64,000 bases of DNA from Kitasatospora sp. NBC_01246 (lineage in GTDB: Bacteria; Actinomycetota; Actinomycetes; Streptomycetales; Streptomycetaceae), in contig NZ_CP108484.1 in assembly GCF_036226505.1 (NCBI RefSeq), forward strand, positions 7,287,501 to 7,351,500. The letters are read 5' to 3'. This document shows, in pieces, positions 21,897 to 30,378 of this stretch (within the stretch, counting starts at the first letter, position 1; every line of letters begins with the position of its first letter). The notes under the pieces are model-generated. The model saw only the letters and a list, made by a program, of their open reading frames with translations. It made no database searches and was not told the origin of the DNA. The translations under genes and the position numbers were made by a program.

Positions 21897-22166
21897 GGCG
21901 GGGTCGCCTCTCCGTGCGAGATCGGCGTGCGAGTGCGGCATACCGGCATGGCGCGGTGTGTCGTCGGTGACGGAACCTGGCCGTGTCCGGTTGTGCATGA
22001 TCGCGGTGCGGGCGCCGCCGCTGCCGTCGACGAGGGTGTTCGGATCGACAGCGGGCCGGCCTTGGGCGCAGTGCGAATTCTATCGAACAGGTGCACAGGG
22101 TGACCTGTTTATCACAGGCGGTGGCGCCGGGCAAGTCGACGGATGTGCTGAAAGACCATCAGTTCC

Positions 22167-22179
22167 CTTGCATTGCAAG
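22167..22179. promoter_or_regulatory. Perfect 13-bp dyad in divergent intergenic region
   Basis: CTTGCATTGCAAG is a perfect palindrome about a central T, 85 bp before the GCS2 start and inside the 368-bp divergent gap. A candidate operator; a related GCTTGCA occurs again near 22222. No other feature is obvious in the gap. Confidence 0.35.
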
Positions 22180-22264
22180 CCGGTCGAAGCGATCGGGTAT
22201 CGATCTTCGGGGTGGGCATGATGCTTGCACGGTCGGTCGGCCGGCCGCTCAGGAGGAGGGGACC

Positions 22265-23770
22265 ATGGGCGAGAAGGTCGTGGCGACGCGCGCGGACCTG
22301 TCGGACCGGCAGCTGTACCGGCGCAAGCTCCAGTCCTGCCAGGACGCGCTGGAGCGGATGCTGCGAGAGGACCGCTTCGACCGGCCCCGCGCCGTGATGG
22401 GGCTGGAGATCGAGCTCAATCTGGCCGACGAGCAGGGCCTGCCGGTGATGCGCAACGCGCAGGTGCTCAGCGCGATCGGCTCCAGTGACTTCCAGACCGA
22501 GCTGGGCCAGTTCAACATCGAGGTCAACATCGCCCCGCACCGGCTCGCCGGCCACGTCTTCGAGGAGCTGCGCGAGGAGATCGACACCGGGCTGCGCTAC
22601 GCCGACCGGCGGGCCGCCGAGGCCGGCGCGCGGATCGTGATGGTCGGCATCCTGCCGACCCTGGAGCACGATCACACCGGGCTGGACGCGATGTCCCACA
22701 ACCAGCGGTACAGCCTGCTCAGCGACCAGATCCTGGCCGCCCGGGGGGAGGACATCACGCTGGACATCGAGGGCGTCGAGCACCTCCAGCTGGAGTCGAT
22801 CACCATGGTCGCCGAGGCCGCCGCGACCTCGTTGCAACTGCACCTCCAGGTCACCCCCGAGCGGTTCTCCTCGGTCTGGAACGCGGCCCAGGCGATCTGC
22901 GGCCCGCAACTGGCGCTCGGCGCCAACTCGCCGTTCCTGTTCGGACGGGAGCTGTGGCGGGAGACCAGGCCGGTGCTCTTCCAGCAGGCCTGCGACACCC
23001 GTTCGGCCGAACTCAAGGCGCAGGGCGTACGGCCGATCACCTGGTTCGGCGAGCGCTGGGTGGACTCGGCGTCCGACCTGTTCGAGGAGAACCTGCGGTA
23101 CTTCCCGGCGCTGCTGCCGATCTGCGACGACGAGGACCCGGTGAAGGTGCTGGCCTCCGGCGGCGTGCCGCGGCTGGCCGAGATGCGGCTGCACAACGGC
23201 ACCATCTACCGGTGGAACCGCCCGGTGTACGACGTCAGTGGCGGCGTGCCGCACCTGCGGGTGGAGAACCGCGCGCTGCCGGCCGGTCCGACCGTCGCCG
23301 ACACGCTGGCCAACGCGGCCTTCTACTACGGGCTCGTCCGGGTGCTCGCGGAGCAGTCGCGGCCGATCTGGACCAGGCTGCCGTTCGAGCGGGCCGACGA
23401 GAACTTCCGGCAGGCCGCCCGGTACGGCGTCGACGCCGTGTTCCAGTGGCCGCGGCAGGGCCGGGCCGGGCGCGGCGGGGGCCTGGCCACCGTCCCCGCG
23501 GTCGACCTGGTGCTGAACGAGCTGCTGCCGATGGCCTACCAGGGGCTGGACGAGTGGGGCGTGGAGCCGGCCGACCGGGACCGCTACCTCGGCATCATCG
23601 AGCAGCGCTGCCTGCGCCGGGTCAACGGCGCCTCCTGGCAGAGCGCCACCTTCCACCGGCTGCGCGAGCAGTTCGGGATGGACCGCCCGGCCGCGCTCGC
23701 CGCGATGACCCGGCGCTACATCGAGTACATGCGGGCCGGCGAGCCCGTGCACACCTGGCCGGTGGGGTAG
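22265..23770 (+). CDS. Glutamate-cysteine ligase family protein (GCS2)
   Basis: 501 aa, start ATG 22265 preceded by AGGAGGAGGGG. The GCS2 fold is indicated by VMGLEIELNLADEQGLP (substrate/metal Glu cluster), FQTELGQFNIEVNIAPH, and HLRVENRALPAGPTVADTLANA. Family members form gamma-glutamyl amide bonds with ATP. In actinobacteria such genes include EgtA of ergothioneine synthesis and several uncharacterised paralogues; here no egt or mycothiol gene is adjacent, so the substrate is undefined. The reading frame continues upstream to 22091 without support. Confidence 0.85.
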   Translation: MGEKVVATRADLSDRQLYRRKLQSCQDALERMLREDRFDRPRAVMGLEIELNLADEQGLPVMRNAQVLSAIGSSDFQTELGQFNIEVNIAPHRLAGHVFEELREEIDTGLRYADRRAAEAGARIVMVGILPTLEHDHTGLDAMSHNQRYSLLSDQILAARGEDITLDIEGVEHLQLESITMVAEAAATSLQLHLQVTPERFSSVWNAAQAICGPQLALGANSPFLFGRELWRETRPVLFQQACDTRSAELKAQGVRPITWFGERWVDSASDLFEENLRYFPALLPICDDEDPVKVLASGGVPRLAEMRLHNGTIYRWNRPVYDVSGGVPHLRVENRALPAGPTVADTLANAAFYYGLVRVLAEQSRPIWTRLPFERADENFRQAARYGVDAVFQWPRQGRAGRGGGLATVPAVDLVLNELLPMAYQGLDEWGVEPADRDRYLGIIEQRCLRRVNGASWQSATFHRLREQFGMDRPAALAAMTRRYIEYMRAGEPVHTWPVG

Positions 23771-23791
23771 GGCCCGGCGGCCCCGTGGCGG

Positions 23792-23822
23792 GGGCACTCC
23801 CCGGCCCTGACGGGGAGTGCCC
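23792..23822 (+). terminator. Terminator after the GCS2 gene
   Basis: GGGCACTCCCCG (23792-23803) pairs perfectly with CGGGGAGTGCCC (23811-23822) around a 7-nt loop. Confidence 0.75.
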
Positions 23823-23889
23823 TGTGGAAGGATGACCGCTCCGGCGGTCGGCCGACGGCCGGAGCGACGCCGGACCGCTGGAGCACCCC

Positions 23890-24678
23890 GTGACCACCGC
23901 CCCGACCCAACCGGAGACCGCGCGGCCCACGCGCCGGCTGCTCGGCGTGGAACTGCTGATCGTCCTCGGCCTCTCCCTCGGGGCCAGCGGCGTCGGCGCG
24001 CTGATCAGCTTCACGGGCTCGCTGACCGAGACGCTCCAGCTCGGCCAGCAGGTCGCCACCCTGAACTCCTCACGGGCGCCCGGCCGCCCCTGGCTGGACC
24101 TCGCCTGGCAGGTCTACTACATCGCGCGCGGGCTGATGCCGGTGGTGCTGGTCGGCTACCTGCTGGTGCGCGAGGGCACCTCGCTGCGGGTGCTCGGGTT
24201 CGACCTCGGGCAGAAGCTGCGCGACCTCGGCCGGGGCGCCGCCGTCGCGGCCGCGATCGGCGGCACCGGGCTGGTGCTCTACCTGGGCTCGCAGGCGGCC
24301 GGCTACAACCTGACGGTGGCGCCGTCCGGGCTGCCCGACGTCTGGTGGCGGATCCCGGTGCTGGTCGCCTCCGCCTGGCAGAACGCCATCCTGGAGGAGG
24401 TCGTCGTTCTCGGCTACCTGCTGCGCCGGCTCGGGCAACTGGGCTGGTCGTGGCCGGCCGCGCTGGTGGCCAGCTCGGTGCTGCGGGGTTCGTACCACCT
24501 GTACCAGGGGGTGGGCGGGCTGGTCGGGAACATGGTGATGGGCGCGGTGTTCTGCCTGCTGTACCGGCGCTGGGGGCGGGTGATGCCCCTGGTGGCGGCG
24601 CACGCGCTGATCGACACGGTGGCCTTCGTCGGGTACGCGCTGCTGGCCGGCCACGTCAGCTGGCTGCCCACCGGCTGA
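23890..24678 (+). CDS. CPBP-family intramembrane glutamic endopeptidase
   Basis: 262 aa with six to eight predicted transmembrane segments. The active-site glutamates E169-E170 lie in ILEEVVVLGYLLRR, H203 in RGSYHLYQG and H238 in AAHALID, the three CPBP (Abi) motifs. Members cleave prenylated or other membrane substrates, and some protect bacteriocin producers. The substrate is unknown. Its last 23 bp overlap the convergent HAD gene. Confidence 0.88.
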   Translation: MTTAPTQPETARPTRRLLGVELLIVLGLSLGASGVGALISFTGSLTETLQLGQQVATLNSSRAPGRPWLDLAWQVYYIARGLMPVVLVGYLLVREGTSLRVLGFDLGQKLRDLGRGAAVAAAIGGTGLVLYLGSQAAGYNLTVAPSGLPDVWWRIPVLVASAWQNAILEEVVVLGYLLRRLGQLGWSWPAALVASSVLRGSYHLYQGVGGLVGNMVMGAVFCLLYRRWGRVMPLVAAHALIDTVAFVGYALLAGHVSWLPTG

Positions 24679-25189
24679 CCGCCGGGCGGACGGCCAGGGG
24701 GCGCGGCGGGCGGGCCAGCAGCCGGTCCACGTGCCGGCGCTCCAGGCCCTGGCCCGGGTCGATGGGCAGCAGGAGGCGGTCACGGCGCCAGATGGCGTTG
24801 CGGACCAGGCGGGGCGGGATGACGTCGTCCGTCCAGGCGAACGGCCGGCCGGCGGCGTACCGCAGCAGGGGGGCCCACTTGTGTGCGGAGAACAGCTCCA
24901 TCAGCGGTACCCGCGGGTCGCCGGGCTGCGGGACGTAGCCGGCGAATCGGACCACCGGCAGCCGGGGCAGCCCGATCGCCGGGGCGATGTGGGTGTTGGC
25001 CTCCTCCTCCCAGGTGGTGGCCCAGACCAGTTCGTAGGTGTCGGCCAGTTCACGCAGCCACTCGCCGTGCCGGGCGGAGAGCAGGACGCTGTAGCCGAGC
25101 AGGGTGTGCGCGTCGAACCCGGCCTCGGGTCTCGGGCAGACGGGGTTGAGCACCCCGTCGACATCCAGGAACAGCAGTGGCTTCGGCAC
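24656..25189 (-). CDS. HAD-superfamily hydrolase-like protein
   Basis: 177 aa from GTG 25189. HAD motif I is FLDVDGVLNP (D9 nucleophile, D11 general acid), followed by VWATTWEEEAN where motif II is expected, and FAWTDDVIPP as a motif IV-like acidic pair. Similar small proteins are widespread in Streptomyces and annotated only as HAD-like; the substrate is unknown. It converges with, and overlaps, the CPBP gene. Confidence 0.8.
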   Translation of the reverse strand: MPKPLLFLDVDGVLNPVCPRPEAGFDAHTLLGYSVLLSARHGEWLRELADTYELVWATTWEEEANTHIAPAIGLPRLPVVRFAGYVPQPGDPRVPLMELFSAHKWAPLLRYAAGRPFAWTDDVIPPRLVRNAIWRRDRLLLPIDPGQGLERRHVDRLLARPPRPLAVRPAVSRWAAS

Positions 25190-25291
25190 CGGGCGCCCCC
25201 CAGGTCAAGACGTCTCTGTCATCCAGGTCGGACGAGTGGCGTACGCCGGTGGTTGCCCGGCGGAGGGCGCGCGCGGGGGGCGCGGGGGCGC

Positions 25292-26602
25292 TCAGCCGAC
25301 GGTGGCGGGCTCGACGGGCCGCGCGACGGAGGCCGGAGCGGAGCGCCGGGAGAGCCGGCGGACCTGCGGCTCCAGCAGGACGAGGGCGCTGAGCAGCAGG
25401 CAGAGCGCCGCACAGGCCCAGAGCGCGCCGGTCAGGCCCAGCCCGACCGCGGCCGGCCCGGCCAGCGCGGTGCCGACCGGGGCCAGCGAGAGCGAGCCCA
25501 GCTGGTCGTAGGCGGAGACCCGGGAGAACATCTCGGCGGGAATCTCCTGCTGCAGGGCGACCATCCAGTTGACGCCGAACACGGTGACCCCGGCGCCGGA
25601 CAGGAACATCGCCGCGACGAGTACCGGCAGCGGCGCGGCCAGCGCGAGGGCCAGCGCCGGCAGGCCGAAGAGGAAGACGCCCCAGTTGCCGATCAGCAGG
25701 ATCCGGCGGGGCTGCCAGCGGACCATCAGCAGGCCGGTCACCACCAGGCCGATCCCGTGCGCGGCGAGCGCCAGCCCCCAGTCGCCGGCGCCGCCCAGTC
25801 GTTGCTCGGCGACGATCGGCCCGTACACCGCGTCCACGGCGGTGATGCAGGCCATCAGCACGGCGAACTGGAGCACGATCACCCAGAGCCAGCGGCGGGA
25901 GGCGAACTCCTGCCAGCCCTCGCGCAGGTCGCGCAGCATGCCGCCGCCGGCCGCGGCGGGGGCGGCCTCGGCCTCCAGGAAGAACCGCAGGGCGGCGGCG
26001 ACCAGGAAGCAGCCGGCGTCCACCGCGAGCACCCAGCCGGGGCCGACGGCGGCGGTGAGGGCGCCGCCGAGCGCCATGCCGCCGATCTGCGCGGAGTTCA
26101 GCGCGAGCCGGAAGACCGAGAACGCCCGGCCGGCGTGCTCCGCGGCCACGCTCTGCATGATCATGCCCTCGGAGGCGGGGGCGTAGAAGGCGTGCCCGGC
26201 GCCGCCCGCCGCGGAGAGCAGCATCAGCTGCCAGAGCTGCGCCTGACCGGCCAGGACCAGCGCGGCCAGGACCGCCTGGGAGACGGCGCTGCACAGGTTG
26301 GCGACGACCATGACGTGGTGGCGCGGCAGACGGTCGGCGAGGGCGCCGCCGATCATCAGCAGCAGGACGACCGGGACCAGCCGGGCGGCGGTGACGTAGC
26401 CGACCTCGGCGGTGGAGCCGCCGCTCGCCATCACCGCGAAGGCGGTGGCGATCGGGGCTCCGGCATTGCCGAGGCCGCTGACCACGGTGGCGGCGGTCTG
26501 GATGCGGAAGTTGCGGCCGGCCCAGGGGAAGCGCCGTCGGTGCGGGGGTGGGGGTTGGCTCTGCACCTGGTGACTATGCCGGGGGACGTGACAGCTGTCC
26601 AC
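25292..26602 (-). CDS. MFS transporter (MFS_3 / EntS-like exporter)
   Basis: 436 aa, about 12 transmembrane segments. FRIQTAATVVSGLGNAGAPI opens the first helix, and GGALADRLPRHHVMV is motif A. The family includes siderophore and macrolide exporters; no biosynthetic genes flank it. The start is uncertain: GTG 26602 gives the longest form, while a GTG about 12 codons in (VQSQPPPPHRRR) is equally plausible; neither has a clear ribosome-binding site. Confidence 0.83.
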   Translation of the reverse strand: MDSCHVPRHSHQVQSQPPPPHRRRFPWAGRNFRIQTAATVVSGLGNAGAPIATAFAVMASGGSTAEVGYVTAARLVPVVLLLMIGGALADRLPRHHVMVVANLCSAVSQAVLAALVLAGQAQLWQLMLLSAAGGAGHAFYAPASEGMIMQSVAAEHAGRAFSVFRLALNSAQIGGMALGGALTAAVGPGWVLAVDAGCFLVAAALRFFLEAEAAPAAAGGGMLRDLREGWQEFASRRWLWVIVLQFAVLMACITAVDAVYGPIVAEQRLGGAGDWGLALAAHGIGLVVTGLLMVRWQPRRILLIGNWGVFLFGLPALALALAAPLPVLVAAMFLSGAGVTVFGVNWMVALQQEIPAEMFSRVSAYDQLGSLSLAPVGTALAGPAAVGLGLTGALWACAALCLLLSALVLLEPQVRRLSRRSAPASVARPVEPATVG

Positions 26603-26693
26603 CGTGTTTCGGGCCTTGCGGCGGGGCCCGAGGGGGGCGTGCGGGCCTCACGGCGGGCGGCCGGGGCGCCGCGTGCCTCACCGGCGGGCGCGC

Positions 26694-27395
26694 TCAGCCG
26701 AGGTGGCCCCGGAGGAAGCTGAGGGTGCGCCGCCAGGCCGTCCGGGCCTGGAGCGGGTCGTAGGAGCCGGGGCGGTTCTCGTCGTTCATGAAGGCGTGCC
26801 CGGCCGGATAGAAGTGGATCTCGGGCCGGACGTCGGTCGCCTCGCCGATCCGGATCGCCGCCTCGTCGACGGCGGCCATCGGGATCGACCGGTCGTGCTC
26901 GGCGTAGTGCCCCAGCACGTGGGCGGTGAGGCCCCGGTAGTCGAAGTCCGGATCGGGTGGCAGCCCGTAGAACGGCACCACGGCGGCCACCCGGTCGCCC
27001 TCGGCGGCGGCCAGCAGCAGCGCGAAGCCGCCGCCCATGCAGAACCCGACCACGCCGACCGCGTCGCCGACCACGCCGTCCAGGCCGAGCAGGTACCCGA
27101 CCGCGCCGCGCAGGTCCACCACCGCCCGCTCGACCGGGAGTTCGCGCTTCAGCCTGGCCGCCTCGGCACTGTCGTGGGCGGTCGCGCCGCCGAACAGGTC
27201 GGGGGCGAGGACGGTGAACCCCTCGGCGGCGAAGCGGTCCGCCATCGCGGCCACGTGGGAGGTGAGCCCCCACCACTCCTGCACCACCACCAGGCCGGGG
27301 CCGACGCCCCGCTCGGGCCGGGCCAGATAGCCGTGGGCCTGGCGGCCGTTGCTCGGGAAGGTGACGTTCTGCCGGGAGCCGCCCTGCTCAGGCAT
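26694..27395 (-). CDS. Dienelactone hydrolase family protein
   Basis: 233 aa alpha/beta hydrolase. The dienelactone hydrolase arrangement is intact: E40 in VVQEWWG, nucleophile C119 in GFCMGGG, D168 in EHDRS and H200 in AGHAF. The classical reaction opens dienelactone to maleylacetate; many family members in Streptomyces have unrelated ester substrates, and no aromatic-degradation genes are nearby. ATG 27395 has GAGAGGAA upstream. Confidence 0.9.
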   Translation of the reverse strand: MPEQGGSRQNVTFPSNGRQAHGYLARPERGVGPGLVVVQEWWGLTSHVAAMADRFAAEGFTVLAPDLFGGATAHDSAEAARLKRELPVERAVVDLRGAVGYLLGLDGVVGDAVGVVGFCMGGGFALLLAAAEGDRVAAVVPFYGLPPDPDFDYRGLTAHVLGHYAEHDRSIPMAAVDEAAIRIGEATDVRPEIHFYPAGHAFMNDENRPGSYDPLQARTAWRRTLSFLRGHLG

Positions 27396-27509
27396 GGCTT
27401 CCTCTCGGGACGGGCCGCGCGGCGCGGCGAGGGCTGCTGGGGGCCGGCGCCGAGGGGGCGGCCGGGAGCGTGGTCGGCGCCGGCCCCCGCGCCGGCGCGG
27501 CGCGGCGGA

Positions 27510-28922
27510 TCAGCCCATCTCCTCCAGCGCCCGGCCCTTGGTCTCCTTGATGCAGAAGGCCACGAAGGGGATCGAGAGCAGGGCGAAGGCCGCGTAGATG
27601 ACGTAGGTCGCCGACAGGTTCCAGTCCGCGAGGTCGGGGAAGCTGACGGTGATCGCCCAGTTGGCGATCCACTGGGCCGAGGCGGCGACCGAGAGGGCGA
27701 GTGCCCGGATCCGGTTGGGGAACATCTCGCCGAGCAGGACCCAGACCACCACGCCCCAGGAGAAGGCGAAGCAGAACACGAAGACGTGCGCGGCGACCAG
27801 CGCGACGGTGGCGTAGGTGTCGTCCAGGGTGGCGGCGTCGCCGGTGCCGTGCCGGAAGGAGAAGGCCCAGGCGGCGGTGCCCAGCGCCAGCGCCATGCCG
27901 GCCGACCCGGCCAGCGCGAGCGGCTTGCGGCCGATCCGGTCGACCAGGGCCATGGCGACCACCGTCCCGACCACGTTGACGATCGAGGTGGAGAGGCTGA
28001 TCAGCAGCGAGTTCGACTCGTTGATGCCGACGGACTGCCAGAGGAAGGACGAGTAGTAGAAGATCACGTTGATGCCGACGAACTGCTGGAACACCGAGGC
28101 GCCGATGCCGATCCAGACGATCGGCAGCAGCCCGAAGCGGCCGCCCAGCAGGTCCCTGGCCCGGGGCTTGTGGGCGGATTCCAGCACCGCGCGGATCTCG
28201 GTGACCCGGGCGTCGAGGTCGACCCCCTCGCCCTCCACCTCCAGCAGCACCTTGCGGGCCTGCGCCTCGCGGCGGTCGGCGATCAGGTAGCGCGGCGACT
28301 CCGGGATGGCCAGCGCCATCAGCCCGTAGACGAGGGCCGGGACGGTCTCGACGCCGAGCATCCACTGCCAGGCCTGGATGCCGCCCAGGTGACCGGTGGA
28401 GTCGCCGCCGGCGGCCTGGTTGAGGGCCCAGTTGGCGAGCTGGGAGACGGTGATGCCGAGCACGATCGCCATCTGCTGGAAGGACGCCAGCCGGCCGCGG
28501 TAGGCGGTGGGCGCGACCTCCGCGATGTAGGTCGGGGCGATCACCGAGGCGATGCCGATCGCGACGCCGCCGACCACCCGCCAGGTGGCCAGCACCTGGA
28601 TGCTCGGCGGGAACATCGAGCCGATGCCGCTGATCGCGAACAGCGTGGCGGCCAGCAGCATGGTGCGGACCCGGCCGAACTGGTCGGCGAGCCGGCCGGC
28701 GGTCACCGCCCCGCCGGCCGAGCCGAGCAGGGCGATGGCCACCACGAAGGCGGTCTCGCCGTTGCCCACCGCGAAGTGCTTCTGGATGCCGGTCACCGCA
28801 CCGTTGATCACCGCGCTGTCGTAGCCGAACAGGAAGCCGCCCATCGCGGCCGCCGCCGAGATGAAGACGACGTGTCCGAGATGCGCCTCGCCGGAGGCCG
28901 GACGGGATGTGGCTGTGGACAC
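27510..28922 (-). CDS. Sugar porter family MFS permease, GlcP-like
   Basis: About 470 aa, 12 transmembrane segments with sugar-porter motifs: GGFLFGYDSAVINGA, GRLADQFGRVRTM, PESPRYL, FQQFVGINVIFYYS, DRIGRKPL and KETKGRALEEMG at the C-terminus. The last, together with GVVVWVLLGEMFPN, strongly resembles the S. coelicolor glucose permease GlcP, so a proton-coupled glucose transporter is the best guess. GTG 28922 is chosen because GGGGAG precedes it by 6 nt; the frame opens at 28979. Confidence 0.85.
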   Translation of the reverse strand: MSTATSRPASGEAHLGHVVFISAAAAMGGFLFGYDSAVINGAVTGIQKHFAVGNGETAFVVAIALLGSAGGAVTAGRLADQFGRVRTMLLAATLFAISGIGSMFPPSIQVLATWRVVGGVAIGIASVIAPTYIAEVAPTAYRGRLASFQQMAIVLGITVSQLANWALNQAAGGDSTGHLGGIQAWQWMLGVETVPALVYGLMALAIPESPRYLIADRREAQARKVLLEVEGEGVDLDARVTEIRAVLESAHKPRARDLLGGRFGLLPIVWIGIGASVFQQFVGINVIFYYSSFLWQSVGINESNSLLISLSTSIVNVVGTVVAMALVDRIGRKPLALAGSAGMALALGTAAWAFSFRHGTGDAATLDDTYATVALVAAHVFVFCFAFSWGVVVWVLLGEMFPNRIRALALSVAASAQWIANWAITVSFPDLADWNLSATYVIYAAFALLSIPFVAFCIKETKGRALEEMG

Positions 28923-29047
28923 GCGCGCTCCCCGGGTGGACGGGCCCGCCGGCACAGCCGAGGGGGCAGGATTCGTCACACATTCGATCAGCGGCGTCCC
29001 GGCTTCGCCCGAAATCGAGCCGATCGGGTGACTTGGCGTCAGCGCTG

Positions 29048-29671
29048 CTACCCCGTGCGCCGCGCGTTACGCCTGAGGAGCTGGGTGCGGGCGGCGGCGT
29101 CCAGGCCCCGGTCGCGTTCGGCCAGCCGGTCGGCGACGGCCCGCTGCTCGGCCGCGCCCTTCTTGTTGTCGTACTTGAACTTGGCGCGCACCGTGCGGAC
29201 CGTCAGCCGCAGCCCGCGCAGGCCTGACAGCAGCGGGCCGAAGGGCGCCTCGCCGGGGGCCACCCGGGTGTCCGGGGTCTCCGGCTGGAAGTGCGCCAGC
29301 TGCCGGTTGAGGATCGCCGCCTTGCCGGCCGCGTCCTCGACGATCTCGGCCGTGCAGACGAACTGGACGGAGGCGTAGTAGCTGGTCGGCGTACCCGGCT
29401 CGCCGCGCCAGTGGCCGGGGGCGAAGGCGTAGTCGTCGGTGACCGCGAGGGTGACCTCGGGGTCGGCCCGGACGGCGGCGAACAGCGGGTTGGGCGCGGC
29501 GAGGTGCAGCAGGATCTCGCCCCGCTCGACGTCCAGCAGGAAGTGGGTGGGGACCAGGACGGGCCCCTGGCCGGGCAGGCCGTTGGCGGCGAGCAGGCCG
29601 AAGTCGCGGCCCTCGGCGAGCCAGGCCCGCCACTCGGCCTCGTCACCCCGGTCCCAGGACCTGATCAGCAT
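29048..29671 (-). CDS. FMN-binding split-barrel protein, PaiB-like
   Basis: 207 aa. The pattern VPTHFLLDVERGEILLHLAAPNPLF, FAPGHWRGEPGTPTSYYASVQF and NRQLAHFQPE matches the PaiB family of FMN-binding split-barrel proteins, named after a Bacillus negative regulator of degradative enzymes. Whether it binds DNA here is unproven. It ends a minus-strand pair: only 10 bp separate it from the next FMN split-barrel gene upstream, so the two are probably cotranscribed. Confidence 0.82.
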   Translation of the reverse strand: MLIRSWDRGDEAEWRAWLAEGRDFGLLAANGLPGQGPVLVPTHFLLDVERGEILLHLAAPNPLFAAVRADPEVTLAVTDDYAFAPGHWRGEPGTPTSYYASVQFVCTAEIVEDAAGKAAILNRQLAHFQPETPDTRVAPGEAPFGPLLSGLRGLRLTVRTVRAKFKYDNKKGAAEQRAVADRLAERDRGLDAAARTQLLRRNARRTG

Positions 29672-29681
29672 GGGGAGCCCC

Positions 29682-30344
29682 TCAGCGGGTGAAGTCGCGC
29701 AGGTGGGCGGGGAGCGGCACGGCGGTGGAGGCGTCCGGCACGGGGGCGCCGTACACCGTGGTCACCGGCACGACGCCGGCCCAGTACGGGAGGTCGAGGT
29801 CCGCCTCGTCGTCGTCGGCGTCGTCGGCGCGGGTCTTGGCCGAGACCTCGTCGAGGTCGAGCCGGACGACGGCGGTGGCGGCCAGCTCCTTGGCGTTGGC
29901 CGGGCGGACCTCGGCGGAGCGGCCGGGGACGGTCTGGTCGACCAGCGCGTCCAGCGCGACCGACAGCTCCACCGGGTCGGTGACCTGGTGGGCCGTGCCG
30001 TGGGCGACCACCGAGCGGAAGTTGATCGAGTGGTTGAACGCGGACTTGGTCAGCACCAGGGCGTCGACCAGGGTGACGGTGACGCAGACCGGCATGCCCT
30101 GGTCGCCCTTGGCGCCGCGCAGCGGCCGGCTGCCGGTGGAGCCGTGGACGTAGAGGCGGTCGCCGACCCGGGCGAAGATGGTCGGCAGCACGACGGGGGC
30201 GCCGTCGACGACGAAGCCGAGGTGGCAGAGGTAGGTGCTGTCGAGGATCGCGTGGATCGCGTCCCGCTCCCAGGTGGCGCGGTCCTTGTAGCGGGTGGGG
30301 GTGGTGCGCGGGGTACGGGCGTAGGACGCGGTGCCGTCTGACAT
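29682..30344 (-). CDS. Pyridoxamine 5'-phosphate oxidase-like flavoprotein (Nim-like)
   Basis: 220 aa. The N-terminal SYARTPRTTPTRYKDRATWE and LCHLGFVVDGAPVVLPTIFARVG, then YVHGSTGSRPLRG, are typical of the PPOX-like family that includes NimA nitroimidazole reductases. GAGG lies 5 nt before ATG 30344. It is divergent from the MocR-type regulator 34 bp away, and may be its target. Confidence 0.85.
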   Translation of the reverse strand: MSDGTASYARTPRTTPTRYKDRATWERDAIHAILDSTYLCHLGFVVDGAPVVLPTIFARVGDRLYVHGSTGSRPLRGAKGDQGMPVCVTVTLVDALVLTKSAFNHSINFRSVVAHGTAHQVTDPVELSVALDALVDQTVPGRSAEVRPANAKELAATAVVRLDLDEVSAKTRADDADDDEADLDLPYWAGVVPVTTVYGAPVPDASTAVPLPAHLRDFTR

Positions 30345-30371
30345 GACAACCTCTATGTACTAGTGCATAAT
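30343..30371 (+). promoter_or_regulatory. Leaderless promoter of the MocR gene and shared divergent control region
   Basis: ATGACA (30343-30348), a 17-nt spacer and CATAAT (30366-30371); GTG 30379 is 7 nt further, so the transcript is probably leaderless. The near-palindrome TATGTACTAGTGCATA (30354-30369) lies between the divergent genes and covers the -10 box. Confidence 0.6.
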
Positions 30372-30378
30372 CTCTTTT

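Noticed and set aside
26604..29378. 924-codon plus-strand frame across the DLH and sugar permease genes
   Set aside because: It runs antisense through two well-supported genes and reads as Arg/Gly/Asp-rich noise.
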